A program made the translations under genes and the position numbers. A stretch of DNA of 64,000 nucleotides from positions 992,001-1,056,000 of the forward strand of contig NZ_FTPP01000002.1 of the NCBI RefSeq assembly GCF_900156345.1, given 5' to 3'. This DNA comes from Pontibacter indicus (GTDB taxonomy: Bacteria; Bacteroidota; Bacteroidia; Cytophagales; Hymenobacteraceae). The notes beneath the pieces were generated by a model. That model was given only the letters and a program-made list of their open reading frames with translations, made no database searches and had not been told where the DNA came from. This document shows positions 43,410-51,505 of this stretch, in pieces. How positions within the stretch are numbered: the stretch's first letter is position 1; each line of letters opens with the position of its first letter.

Positions 43410-43655
43410 ACAAAGGACTATTGGACAAAAGAATCTTTAAACGCTCTTTCCGATTTGCAATCCGAAAGGATACTAGCTACGGATTTGCAATCCGCCTGGC
43501 ATAGGCAGAAGCTACGGGCAAAAAGCAGATTGCGATTCCGTAACAGCAATCAGGTAGAACTTCTTTCCAAAAAATCTTTTGTCCTTTGTAAAGCCATCTT
43601 TTGTCATGTTCTTTCTGAAGGCATCGTGCTACGTGTGTCGTGCTACGTTAAAAGC
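43410..43655. repeat. REP-like palindrome cluster with inverted flanks
   Basis: The 375-base spacer between meaB and the propeller gene holds a repeat cluster. Near-palindromes with core GATTTGCAATCCG sit at 43451-43464 and 43480-43494; a weaker GATTGCGATTCCG follows at 43527-43540. Flanks are inverted: ACAAAGGACTATTGGACAAA from 43410 and, on the minus strand, ACAAAGGACAAAAGATTTTT around 43566-43592, with a further CTTTTGTC. The cluster ends close to the stop of the propeller gene. It resembles REP elements mobilised by RAYT transposases, but no such gene is present (inference). Confidence 0.6.
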
Positions 43656-44807
43656 CTACCTTACATTAGCAGACCTGCCTGCGCCAGATTGTATACCTTG
43701 CGGGAAGTTCGGCAAACCCAAATCACTCTTGCGGCCGCCTAAGTGAAAACCTGTGTCTACATAATTGCTGGCCTTGCCCAAAGCATTCGGGTTGTTGATG
43801 ACGCCCAGATGAATATTGTCCTGACGGGCAACGTACATTTTACCGTTTGGCCCCATTTGTATTGCCCCGATTCGCGGACTGCCGGACATACCTACTACCT
43901 CAGCGGATTTAGCAATAGCCGCTTCGTCGCCCGCCTGTAAGTTGAACTGAATGATCTGTGCCTTACCGCCTCCTTTGCCATTTGCGGTGCCATAGAGCTT
44001 GGTGCCATCCGGCGAAAAGCACACGCCATACGCTTCTTCGTAGCCCTTCAGCAAAACAGGATCTGATACCTCGCCGGTACTGCGGTTGAAACGAAGGACT
44101 TCGAAGTTGCTCTCGCTATCCCACAGGGCGGCGGCCAGGCGGGTGCCGTCCGGAGAGGGAACGAGGTAGCCAATGGCTTTGCGGTGCGCGCCACCATGCA
44201 CGGTGCCCACATTGCTCATCACTGGTTCTGTGCTTACGCCCTCAGCCGTCACCAGGTAGGCCATATAAGCGTTGCTATTCCAGCGGTGCGCGATCACCCA
44301 CCAGTCGCGGTTGTTGCTGTGGCGTATGGCCGTGAGCTTTTCGGTGGCCGGTGCGATCATGAACACGTTACGGGCGGTAACGGCCCCGTTTCCCTCGTCT
44401 TTGTTCATGTTCACCACGCTGTAGCGCAACCCGTTGGACTGTGCCTGTATGTCGGTCGTGAAAATGTAGAAGACGCTATCTACAGTAGGCTTGGGGACAA
44501 TTAGGGCGGACTGGGTGGAGGACTTCATGCCCATCAGGCCGTTCCCGTTCGGCATCACGCGGTGGTCTTTGTTCCAGACGGTGATCCCGTTGGTATAGAA
44601 CAGCAGGTTGCCTGCCTTGTCGGAGATGGAGGCGCTGCCTTCTTCGGTATGCAGTCGGCTGTTGACCACTGCCGTTGCCGTATCGCCTCTAAAGATAATA
44701 CCGGCTCCCTTACCGAAGTACCAGTTAGACGTTTCGCCCTGCGCAAATGCTGTGAGAGTGGACAGGAGTAAGGCCGTAGCCGCCACTATATGTTTAAACT
44801 GAATCAT
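43656..44807 (-). CDS. Exported beta-propeller protein, possibly C-truncated
   Basis: A 383-residue exported protein. After the signal peptide (ATALLLSTLTAFAQ) it has the propeller seen at the N-terminus of large Bacteroidota surface proteins: NWYFGKGAGIIFRGDTA, EGSASISDKAGNLLFYTNGITVWNKDH, SPDGTRLAAALWDSESNFEVLRF, FSPDGTKLYGTANGKGG and GAIQMGPNGKMYVARQDN. In such proteins the propeller is usually followed by Ig/PKD repeats and a T9SS type-B sorting domain. Here the protein ends right after the last blade (GLPNFPQGIQSGAGRSANVR), next to the REP-like cluster. It may be a natural single-domain form or a truncated relic (inference). Confidence 0.75.
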   Translation of the reverse strand: MIQFKHIVAATALLLSTLTAFAQGETSNWYFGKGAGIIFRGDTATAVVNSRLHTEEGSASISDKAGNLLFYTNGITVWNKDHRVMPNGNGLMGMKSSTQSALIVPKPTVDSVFYIFTTDIQAQSNGLRYSVVNMNKDEGNGAVTARNVFMIAPATEKLTAIRHSNNRDWWVIAHRWNSNAYMAYLVTAEGVSTEPVMSNVGTVHGGAHRKAIGYLVPSPDGTRLAAALWDSESNFEVLRFNRSTGEVSDPVLLKGYEEAYGVCFSPDGTKLYGTANGKGGGKAQIIQFNLQAGDEAAIAKSAEVVGMSGSPRIGAIQMGPNGKMYVARQDNIHLGVINNPNALGKASNYVDTGFHLGGRKSDLGLPNFPQGIQSGAGRSANVR

Positions 44808-44953
44808 AGCCTGTTTTTCTGTATAACGCTCCTATTACAAACTGAGTGCCAGTTTCTGGAATTGCCCGCAGGTCAGGTAGAGCAGGCAGCTTCTATACCT
44901 GAACTGTAACGAAATAACCGCTTCCTATTATACAGCTATAGTGCAGGTATAGA

Positions 44954-46582
44954 TTAGCGGTTTTGTAGCATGGCAGGCTGCCGCTCCGCAATGGGACGCA
45001 ACTCAGGGTATAGCGAGAGCAGTTTGAGGAACACACCGTTTGTCCAGCCGAAGCCGTCCTGGTTGGGGTACTCGCCGCCGCCCGCTTCCAGCTCCAGGTT
45101 CTCCACATTATACTTCTCCACCATTTTGCCCGTGTTCTCGTGTACCTGTGTGCCCAGCGAAATCCAGCGGGTAGCAATGGTGCGCGCCAGTTCTTCGTGG
45201 TTGTAGTTGCGAAGTGCCTGTATGCTCATCCATTGCAGCGGCGCCCAGCCGTTCGGTGCGTCCCACTGCTGATCGGTTTGCACCAGCGTAGTTGCCAGTC
45301 CGCCAGCCTTCAGGAAGTCACGCTCCAGCCGTTCAGCTACTGCCGCCGCCTGGCCTCGCTTGGCCATGCAAAAGTAAAGCGGATAGACAGCAGCCAGTGT
45401 TGGGGTGTTGGTGGTAGTGCCCTGCACGAAATCGAAATCATAGAAAAAACCGTCCTCCTCGTGCCACATGTACTGGAGCACCGCTTTGCGGCGGGCTTTG
45501 GCTTTCTGGCGCATCAGTCGGGCCTCGGCAGGATTGCGCTCCAATTCAGCCATCTCAGCCAGCGTCAGTTCCATGTGGAAAAGCAGCGCGTTGAGGTCTA
45601 CGGGTAGGATGTCGGTGGTATGGATGGTGCTCAGGTTTTGCTTGTCAGCGAACCAGCGGCTGCTAAAGTCCCAACCCGACTCGGCCGCCGCCCGGATGTG
45701 GCGGTATACCTCTTCCGGATTTCGGCCGGACTCCCGGGCAATGTGTACATCCTCTTTGTAGGCCTCCGGTCGGGGTGCCGGCTGGTCGTCCCAGTAGCGG
45801 TTGAGGATGCTGCCATCCGGCAACAGCACCACACGCCGGTGAGCCGGGTTGGCAGAGGTGAGCTGTTCGGCCCCATCCATCCAGAAGGCATACTCCTTGC
45901 GCAGGGCGGGCGCATACTTTACCAGCACATCGCGGCCCATCTCCTGGGTGAGCAGGTGCAGCATGAGCGCATAAAAGGGTGGCTGCGAGCGACTCAGGTA
46001 ATAGCTGCGGTTGCCATTGGGTATATGACCGGTAGTGTGGATGAGATGCGTGAAGTTGTCGACCATGTGCTGGATCAGGGCTCTTTCTCCGCTTACCTGC
46101 AGGCCCAGCATGGTGAAGAAACTGTCCCAGTAGTAGATTTCCTGAAAGCGGCCGCCCGGCACCACATAAGCGTGTGGCAGTGGTAGCAGCGAACCACCAC
46201 CCTCATCTGGCATGCGGGTGAGCACAGGCCAGAGCTGTCGTATATGCGCTGTTACCGAGAGGCTGGTGTCGGTCGTGAAATTGGAGGAAGGTTGTGTGGG
46301 CAGCAAAAAATGCTCCAGCACAAAAGATTTGAGATCGAAGCCGGGCTGCTGGCGCTGCTCCCGATAGGCCTGTAAAATATGTGCTGGCTCCTGTAGGGGC
46401 ACGCAGTCTGCAAAGGTTTTGGAGTCCGGGAAAACGGGAAGCAGCTGCACATCATGAAAAAGCTCCTGCAAATCGGTTTCCGGTCGGTATTGTGCCTGTA
46501 CTGGAAGGGCGAAAATATAAGATAAAAGCAAAAGAATCAGATTTAATAAGAAGTATGATTTTTTTGATTTGCCTTGCATCAT
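44954..46582 (-). CDS. Periplasmic trehalase (GH37)
   Basis: A 542-residue glycoside hydrolase family 37 enzyme that splits trehalose into two glucose. A signal peptide (FLLNLILLLLSYIFALPVQAQ) sends it to the periplasm. Both trehalase signatures are present: PGGRFQEIYYWDSFFTMLGL near residue 147 and QWDAPNGWAPLQW near residue 445. The Asp/Glu catalytic region also appears in DDQPAPRPEAYKEDVHIA, SGWDFSSRWF and the late GGGEYPNQDGFGWTNGVFL. An 18-bp near-perfect palindrome lies 17 bases upstream, a likely sugar-responsive operator. No transporter is adjacent. Confidence 0.94.
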   Translation of the reverse strand: MMQGKSKKSYFLLNLILLLLSYIFALPVQAQYRPETDLQELFHDVQLLPVFPDSKTFADCVPLQEPAHILQAYREQRQQPGFDLKSFVLEHFLLPTQPSSNFTTDTSLSVTAHIRQLWPVLTRMPDEGGGSLLPLPHAYVVPGGRFQEIYYWDSFFTMLGLQVSGERALIQHMVDNFTHLIHTTGHIPNGNRSYYLSRSQPPFYALMLHLLTQEMGRDVLVKYAPALRKEYAFWMDGAEQLTSANPAHRRVVLLPDGSILNRYWDDQPAPRPEAYKEDVHIARESGRNPEEVYRHIRAAAESGWDFSSRWFADKQNLSTIHTTDILPVDLNALLFHMELTLAEMAELERNPAEARLMRQKAKARRKAVLQYMWHEEDGFFYDFDFVQGTTTNTPTLAAVYPLYFCMAKRGQAAAVAERLERDFLKAGGLATTLVQTDQQWDAPNGWAPLQWMSIQALRNYNHEELARTIATRWISLGTQVHENTGKMVEKYNVENLELEAGGGEYPNQDGFGWTNGVFLKLLSLYPELRPIAERQPAMLQNR

Positions 46583-46598
46583 GGTCAGCGCTTATTTA

Positions 46599-46616
46599 TA
46601 TGAATATGTATTCATA
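46599..46616. promoter_or_regulatory. Operator candidate upstream of trehalase
   Basis: TATGAATATGTATTCATA is a perfect 8-bp inverted repeat with a two-base centre, 17 bases before the trehalase start. Its position and symmetry suit a dimeric repressor or activator site. Confidence 0.45.
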
Positions 46617-46774
46617 CGAATGAAGGGAGCAAGGGGTCAAGTATACTATTATGCAGCCTCGTACACAAGCCATCTGTCCCTATAGTCCTCTTTTTCCCGA
46701 ATACTTTTAGGAAATTCTTGAAATAATCAGGATCAACTGAAATTGGTGAAAGTGTTGCTAATGCGGTATAAACA

Positions 46775-46807
46775 GAAGAGGGAGCCTGGTTTTCAAGCTC
46801 CCTCTTC
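46775..46807 (-). terminator. Hairpin after the Thr/Gly-repeat lipoprotein gene
   Basis: GAAGAGGGAGC (46775-46785) pairs with GCTCCCTCTTC (46797-46807). There is no clear T-tract, so termination may be weak. The rest of the 294-base spacer to the trehalase gene holds no gene. Confidence 0.55.
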
Positions 46808-46876
46808 CGCTAAGATTACGTGTATAGGTAGCTCACAGCCACCTTGTTTGTTCATACCTGAGTTCTGTTCCGGAAA

Positions 46877-47389
46877 TTAGTTACCCGTAGTGCTTCCCGT
46901 TGTAGAGCCTGTCGTAGTACCACCAGTGGTAGTCGTGCCTGTCGTTGTGCCGGTGCCCGTTGTTGTACCTGTCGTGGTTCCGGTGGTAGTACCAGTCGTT
47001 GTCCCGGTGGTAGTACCAGTCGTTGTACCTGTGGTAGTTCCTGTGGTAGTCCCGGTAGTAGTCCCGGTAGTGGTACCGGTTGTAGTGCCAGTAGTTGTTC
47101 CCGTCGTGGTGCCGGTTGTTGTACCAGTAGTCGTGCCGGTTGTTGTACCAGTAGTCGTGCCGGTTGTGGTCGTACCTCCGGTAGTAGTGCCTGTTGTGCC
47201 ACCTGCTGTAGTGCCCTGCATATCCGTGGTGTCATCCATCATGTCGGTGTCTTCCATATCTGAATCCATCGTGTTGTCTTCCATGGTATCAGTTTCGGTA
47301 TTCGTACCTTGCTCCCCGCTGCAGGAGGACAGTAAAAAGGCTGAACTTATAAAAAAAGAAGCTGCTGCTGTTTTCCAATTCATTTTCAT
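46877..47389 (-). CDS. Lipoprotein with a Thr-Thr-Thr-Gly tandem repeat
   Basis: A 170-residue lipoprotein. The signal (AAASFFISSAFLLSSC, Cys near residue 22) is followed by an acidic Asp/Met/Glu stretch (about 25-58) and then a long run of TTTG units from about residue 60 to near the C-terminus. The 12-base units use many different Thr and Gly codons, so the repeat is kept at protein level rather than as an identical DNA repeat. The repeat probably forms an extended, possibly O-glycosylated stalk on the envelope (inference). The start MKMNWKT at 47389 is preferred; ATGs at 47413 and 47383 are also in frame. A long open frame on the opposite strand is a by-product of the repeat. Confidence 0.8.
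   Translation of the reverse strand: MKMNWKTAAASFFISSAFLLSSCSGEQGTNTETDTMEDNTMDSDMEDTDMMDDTTDMQGTTAGGTTGTTTGGTTTTGTTTGTTTGTTTGTTTGTTTGTTTGTTTGTTTGTTTGTTTGTTTGTTTGTTTGTTTGTTTGTTTGTTTGTGTTTGTTTTGGTTTGSTTGSTTGN
46895..47185 (-). repeat. 12-base coding tandem repeat (TTTG units)
   Basis: About twenty degenerate copies of a 12-base unit encoding Thr-Thr-Thr-Gly. Some 24-base higher-order copies occur, for example the two GTGCCGGTTGTTGTACCAGT stretches near 47108-47165. Confidence 0.75.
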
Positions 47390-47531
47390 AGCATATTGGT
47401 TTTTAGGTTTCACATCCTCTCTTTTACGAGAGATTAAAGGAAGAGCCTAAAAATTCAAGCCGCAATTATTGGGAGGCAACTACTTAATTATCAGTAAGTA
47501 CTAATGTCGGGTAGACCTTAATAAGGCAGTG

Positions 47532-47939
47532 TTAGCGCTTGAAAGGATGTCGCATGAAGGATATCTGCCCCATGGCGTCTTTTTCGTAGCGGGCCAAGGT
47601 ATAGGGTTCAAATTGAGAAGAGAAATTCTGCTGGCCGGGTTGCACCTCGTTTGGAGCAGGTTGGCTGTTCAGGAAGAAATAGACCCGTGTAGTGCCATAC
47701 TTGGTGTGCGGCATGTAGTTGCCATATTGCTCCATCTCTTGCCACAGCGTATCAGATAATGTAACGGCATAGATCCGCACGATAGGCCCGGTATTATTTT
47801 CGTTGCGGTAAAAAGCCACTTCCTTAAAGTCGCCATCCAGGTCATCGACGCTGGGCAGTGAAAAAGAATCGTAAATGAAGTAGAGGATGAGAGCAGCCGT
47901 GAGGCCTATTAAGGTATACTTTGTTGGTTTTGATAACAT
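47532..47939 (-). CDS. Membrane-anchored hypothetical protein
   Basis: A 135-residue protein with one N-terminal hydrophobic helix (YTLIGLTAALILYFIYDSF) and a short extracytoplasmic domain. The domain contains FKEVAFYRNENNTGPIVRIYAVTLSDTLWQEMEQYGNYMPHTKYGTTRVYFF, a beta-rich segment, and ends in a basic RHPFKR. No family is recognised. It is flanked by the Thr/Gly lipoprotein gene downstream (118 bases) and the mutase gene upstream, and its own promoter region is short. Confidence 0.65.
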   Translation of the reverse strand: MLSKPTKYTLIGLTAALILYFIYDSFSLPSVDDLDGDFKEVAFYRNENNTGPIVRIYAVTLSDTLWQEMEQYGNYMPHTKYGTTRVYFFLNSQPAPNEVQPGQQNFSSQFEPYTLARYEKDAMGQISFMRHPFKR

Positions 47940-48057
47940 GATGTAAAATATAATTTCACAAAGGTACGGCTTAAAAAGGGCTAAGGCAAAGTGCCGGCAA
48001 ACCGTATACCTGTCAGAAGCGGGCGTTTGCCTGAAATCACGATCTCCCGAAAAAGAA

Positions 48058-48091
48058 AAAGCTGCAGCCGACCCACGCCGACTGCAGCTTT
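48058..48091 (-). terminator. Hairpin after the mutase large-subunit gene
   Basis: AAAGCTGCAG (48058-48067) pairs with CTGCAGCTTT (48082-48091), 18 bases past the stop on the minus strand. Confidence 0.75.
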
Positions 48092-48108
48092 CAACTCTTC
48101 ACATGTAA

Positions 48109-50253
48109 CTATTCCTCCACTCGCTTGATCAGCTTCTCCAAGATGTTCTGAGCGGCTACCGAAATAATCGTTCCCGGACCGAACACGCCTTCGGCACCTG
48201 CTTTAAAGAGGAAGTCATAGTCCTGGGCAGGTATAACGCCGCCCACGATCACCATGATGTCGGCACGGTCGAGCTTGCGGAGCTCCTCTATGAGCTGCGG
48301 CACCAGCGTTTTGTGGCCTGCTGCCAGCGACGATACGCCCACGACGTGCACGTCGTTTTCGGCGGCCTGCATAGCTACTTCCGCCGGCGTCTGGAACAGC
48401 GGCCCGATGTCCACGTCGAAGCCGAGGTCGGCGAAGGAGGTAGCGATGACTTTGGAACCGCGGTCATGCCCGTCCTGCCCCATCTTAGCGACCATGATGC
48501 GTGGCCGGCGGCCTTCCAGTTCCTCGAACTGATCGGCCAGCACCTTTGCCCGCTCGAAATTCTCATCGTCGGAGAGCTCGGCAGAATAGATGCCTGATAT
48601 GGATCGTATCACAGCTTTGTGTCTTCCGTAAATTTTTTCAAGTGCGTCAGAGATCTCACCTAAGGTGGCGCGCACGCGGGCAGCATTCACAGCCAGCTCC
48701 AATAGGTTGCCCTCGTTGTATTCGGCAGCTTTTGTCAAGGCAAGAAGCGCTTCCTGCACTGCCTGGTCGTCTCGGCTTTCCTTTACCTGTGCCAGACGGC
48801 GCAGCTGCGACTCACGCACCACGGTATTGTCAATGTCCAGAATCTCAATTTCCTGTTCCTGCTCCGGCTTATACCGGTTCACGCCTACGATCACATCCTT
48901 GCCCGAGTCGATGCGGGCCTGCTTGCGGGCAGCCGCCTCCTCGATGCGCATTTTCGGCAGACCGGTTTCGATGGCTTTGGCCATACCGCCGAGCTCTTCC
49001 ACTTCTTCGATCAATGCCCAGGCTTTGTGCGCGATCTCGTGCGTGAGTGCCTCCACGTAATAAGAGCCTCCCCACGGATCGACCACTTTGGTGATGTTGG
49101 TTTCCTGCTGCAGGTAAATCTGCGTGTTGCGGGCAATGCGGGCCGAGAAGTCGGTTGGCAGGGCAATGGCTTCGTCCAGGGCGTTGGTGTGCAAACTTTG
49201 GGTGCCGCCCAGGGCAGCAGCCAGGGCCTCCACACAGGTGCGGGCCACGTTATTGAAGGGGTCCTGCTCGGTGAGGCTCCAGCCGGATGTCTGGCAGTGC
49301 GTGCGCAGCGCCAGCGATTTGGGGTTTTTCGGGTTGAACTGCTGGATCAGCTTGGCCCACAGCATACGGGCCGCGCGCATCTTGGCGATCTCCATGAAGT
49401 GGTTCATGCCGATGGCCCAGAAGAAAGACAGGCGCGGGGCGAAATCATCGATGTCCATACCTGCCTGCAGACCGGTGCGAACATACTCCAGGCCGTCGGC
49501 CAAGGTATAGGCCAGCTCGATATCGGCGGTAGCGCCGGCCTCCTGCATGTGGTAGCCCGAAATGGAGATGGAGTTGAAGCGCGGCATCTTCTGCGAGGTA
49601 TAGGCAAAGATATCGGCGATGATCTTCATGCTCGGCTCCGGCGGGTAGATGTAGGTGTTGCGCACCATAAACTCCTTCAGGATGTCGTTTTGGATGGTGC
49701 CGCTCAGCTGCTCCGGCTTCACGCCCTGCTCTTCAGCCGCCACTATGTAAAAGGCCATGATCGGTAGCACAGCCCCGTTCATGGTCATGGAAACCGACAT
49801 CTGGTCCAGCGGAATCTGATCGAAGAGGATCTTCATGTCCTCCACAGAGTCGATAGCCACACCGGCTTTGCCCACGTCGCCCACCACCCGCGGGTGATCA
49901 GAGTCGTAGCCACGGTGCGTGGCCAGGTCAAAGGCTACCGAAAGGCCCTTTTGTCCGCCTGCCAGGTTGCGGCGGTAAAAGGCGTTACTTTCCTCGGCTG
50001 TGGAGAAGCCGGCGTACTGGCGGATGGTCCAGGGCTTCTGTACATACATGGTGCTGTAGGGACCGCGCAGGTAGGGCGGCAGACCGGCGGCAAAATCTAG
50101 GTGCTCAAAAGACCTGGCGTCTTCCAAGGTATAGTAGCTTTTTACCTTTATCTGCTCCGGCGTTTTCCAGGTTTTAGGCGGCATCAGGTTCTGTGGCCCT
50201 TTCTCCGCTTTGGCTACCTTGTTGATGTCTATATTAGAAAAGTCAGGCTTCAT
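48109..50253 (-). CDS. Methylmalonyl-CoA mutase large (alpha) subunit
   Basis: A 714-residue B12-dependent mutase subunit that interconverts methylmalonyl-CoA and succinyl-CoA. The TIM-barrel part has [42 protein letters not shown], the active-site YRRNL and [24 protein letters not shown]. The C-terminal B12-binding domain has the cofactor motif [18 protein letters not shown] (DxHxxG) followed by [17 protein letters not shown]. All catalytic features are intact. It pairs with the small subunit at 51506. The two subunit genes are separated here by an acetyltransferase and a SnoaL-like gene, unlike the usual adjacent arrangement. A single repeat arm lies just upstream of its ATG. Confidence 0.96.
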   Translation of the reverse strand: MKPDFSNIDINKVAKAEKGPQNLMPPKTWKTPEQIKVKSYYTLEDARSFEHLDFAAGLPPYLRGPYSTMYVQKPWTIRQYAGFSTAEESNAFYRRNLAGGQKGLSVAFDLATHRGYDSDHPRVVGDVGKAGVAIDSVEDMKILFDQIPLDQMSVSMTMNGAVLPIMAFYIVAAEEQGVKPEQLSGTIQNDILKEFMVRNTYIYPPEPSMKIIADIFAYTSQKMPRFNSISISGYHMQEAGATADIELAYTLADGLEYVRTGLQAGMDIDDFAPRLSFFWAIGMNHFMEIAKMRAARMLWAKLIQQFNPKNPKSLALRTHCQTSGWSLTEQDPFNNVARTCVEALAAALGGTQSLHTNALDEAIALPTDFSARIARNTQIYLQQETNITKVVDPWGGSYYVEALTHEIAHKAWALIEEVEELGGMAKAIETGLPKMRIEEAAARKQARIDSGKDVIVGVNRYKPEQEQEIEILDIDNTVVRESQLRRLAQVKESRDDQAVQEALLALTKAAEYNEGNLLELAVNAARVRATLGEISDALEKIYGRHKAVIRSISGIYSAELSDDENFERAKVLADQFEELEGRRPRIMVAKMGQDGHDRGSKVIATSFADLGFDVDIGPLFQTPAEVAMQAAENDVHVVGVSSLAAGHKTLVPQLIEELRKLDRADIMVIVGGVIPAQDYDFLFKAGAEGVFGPGTIISVAAQNILEKLIKRVEE

Positions 50254-50257
50254 ATTT

Positions 50258-50300
50258 TATTTTTGAATGAGTGAATGAGTGATTGTGTTAATGAATCCAA
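50258..50300. repeat. Single AATGAGTGATT-dialect arm upstream of the mutase gene
   Basis: TTTTTGAATGAGTGAATGAG followed by TGATTG and TTAATGAATCC, directly upstream of the mutase ATG at 50253. It uses the same words as the arms at 13778-14323 and 50851-51054, but no matching inverted partner is visible in this spacer. Confidence 0.6.
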
Positions 50301-50355
50301 TTATAAATCATCTCCTCTCTCTTTGATATTAACTTCTTGTAATGGGTAAGCACGG

Positions 50356-50847
50356 TTAGGAGACCAAATCATACCGTTGTTCTGTCAATGCTTTGCCAAA
50401 GGCAGTGGAAGGCTTTTCTTCCGTTAGCTGAAAGCCATAGCGCTTGTATAGAGCGATGGCGGGTTCCTGTTCGTGAGTGGTCCAGAGGTAACAAGAGGTA
50501 TAGCCCTTTTCCCTGTAGAAATCCATGAACAGGTCCATGAGCTTTCTGCCCAGCCCAATGCCCCTGAATTCCGGCTCTATCAGGAAGCACCTTAACTGAG
50601 CCGCATTTCCGGGGCGGTGCATCAGTATGAGCGATCCGGCAATCCTGCCTTCATACTCTGCTAGCCATACCCGGTCTTTGCCTGCGTCGTACTGGCTGAA
50701 AAATTCGTGCAGCCCCTGGGCAACGTAGCTTTCAAACTCAATTCCGTACTGGCACTCGTTACTGTAAAGGGCACCGTGGCGATACGTGATATAGCCCAGG
50801 TCTCCTGGTTTTAATTCTGTTCTGATAATAAGGTCACTCAGTTGCAT
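50356..50847 (-). CDS. GNAT-family N-acetyltransferase
   Basis: A 163-residue GNAT acetyltransferase that uses acetyl-CoA to modify an amine. The acetyl-CoA pyrophosphate loop is FLIEPEFRGIGLGRKLMDLFMDF, with RGIGLG as the R/QxxGxG/A motif. The late YKRYGFQLTEEKPS is the usual strand after the loop. The N-terminal GDLGYITYRHGALYSNECQYGIEFE is typical of the MarR-fused GNAT group, here as a free domain. The substrate is unknown. It lies between the two mutase subunit genes, with a repeat arm four bases upstream of its start, so the gene may have entered the mutase locus as an insertion (inference). Confidence 0.9.
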   Translation of the reverse strand: MQLSDLIIRTELKPGDLGYITYRHGALYSNECQYGIEFESYVAQGLHEFFSQYDAGKDRVWLAEYEGRIAGSLILMHRPGNAAQLRCFLIEPEFRGIGLGRKLMDLFMDFYREKGYTSCYLWTTHEQEPAIALYKRYGFQLTEEKPSTAFGKALTEQRYDLVS

Positions 50848-50850
50848 TGG

Positions 50851-51054
50851 TTGATTTTTGAATGAGTGATTGAGTGAATGAGTGATTAGGTATAAGTTGG
50901 TGAATTCTGCTTTAATAAACGGTGGTATGAACTATTTACAATTTGTGCCAGCCATTTGGGCTAAAAGGCTAAATCAACAAACCAAATGATAATTCACACA
51001 ATCAAAAATAAAAAATCACTAACTCACTCAATCACTCAACCACTAAACTCATTA
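50851..51054. repeat. Spacer framed by AGTGATTGAGTG-dialect inverted arms
   Basis: Left arm 50851-50888 (TTTTTGAATGAGTGATTGAG and continuing), right arm 51006-51054, which on the minus strand reads AATGAGTTTAGTGGTTGAGT then GATTGAGTGAGTTAGTGATT. About 117 unrelated bases lie between. The right arm supplies the TAA stop of the SnoaL-like gene (51052). The left arm lies three bases from the acetyltransferase ATG. The words match the arms around the four-helix-bundle gene at 13.8-14.3 kb. Confidence 0.78.
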
Positions 51055-51423
51055 ACTCGCGTGTTCAGAAGTAATCACCCAGCGGCCGTTGAGTTTCTTC
51101 CAAAGCTGCGATGAAACGCCACCCATCAGCTTTTTGCCCTGCAGGTCGATTTTCCAGCGGTACACGTAGTATACGGTTTCCGGCCCCACCTGCTCGATGT
51201 GCAGCGGCTCGTAGGTATAGTCGCCCATTTTGCTGCGGTCGGTGAAGTCGTTCTGGAACATCTCCAGCACTTCCTGCCAGCCCTGCTCGGTGCCGTTGCG
51301 GCTGATCCACAACATCTCCGGCGACTCCCAGTAAAAGTCCATGGCCTTCTCCAGTTCGCCTTTGTTCCAGGCTGCTACCTGCCCGTCGAGGGCCTGCTTT
51401 ACTTCGGTAATCGCGTCGTTCAT
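51052..51423 (-). CDS. SnoaL-like (NTF2-fold) protein
   Basis: A 123-residue protein of the NTF2/SnoaL-like fold. The opening EVKQALDGQVAAWNKGELEKAMDFYWESPEMLWISRNGTEQGWQEVLEMFQNDF is the canonical helix-rich half, followed by beta-strands HIEQVGPETVYYVYRWKIDLQGK and a closing WKKLNGRWVITSEHAS. Members are small enzymes or binding proteins with very diverse ligands, so the function is not predictable. It is on one strand between the mutase subunits. Its stop codon is part of a repeat arm. Confidence 0.88.
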   Translation of the reverse strand: MNDAITEVKQALDGQVAAWNKGELEKAMDFYWESPEMLWISRNGTEQGWQEVLEMFQNDFTDRSKMGDYTYEPLHIEQVGPETVYYVYRWKIDLQGKKLMGGVSSQLWKKLNGRWVITSEHAS

Positions 51424-51505
51424 GATCGCTGTTTTTGTCTTTTATGAATATGAAGAGGTTATTACAGGTAGCCCTATACCTGTTGGCAGGTATAGCACAC
51501 GGTTC

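Noticed and set aside
43407..43742. 111-codon open frame in the REP-like region
   Set aside because: It runs through the palindromes and inverted flanks, lacks any domain, and extends into the 3' end of the propeller gene.
46890..47450. Val/Pro-rich open frame on the plus strand over the Thr/Gly repeat
   Set aside because: It is the complement of the repeat and has no start context; the minus-strand lipoprotein signal is convincing.
50851..51054. Rho-independent terminator
   Set aside because: The arms are AT-rich and about 117 bases apart, with no compact GC-rich stem or T-tract.
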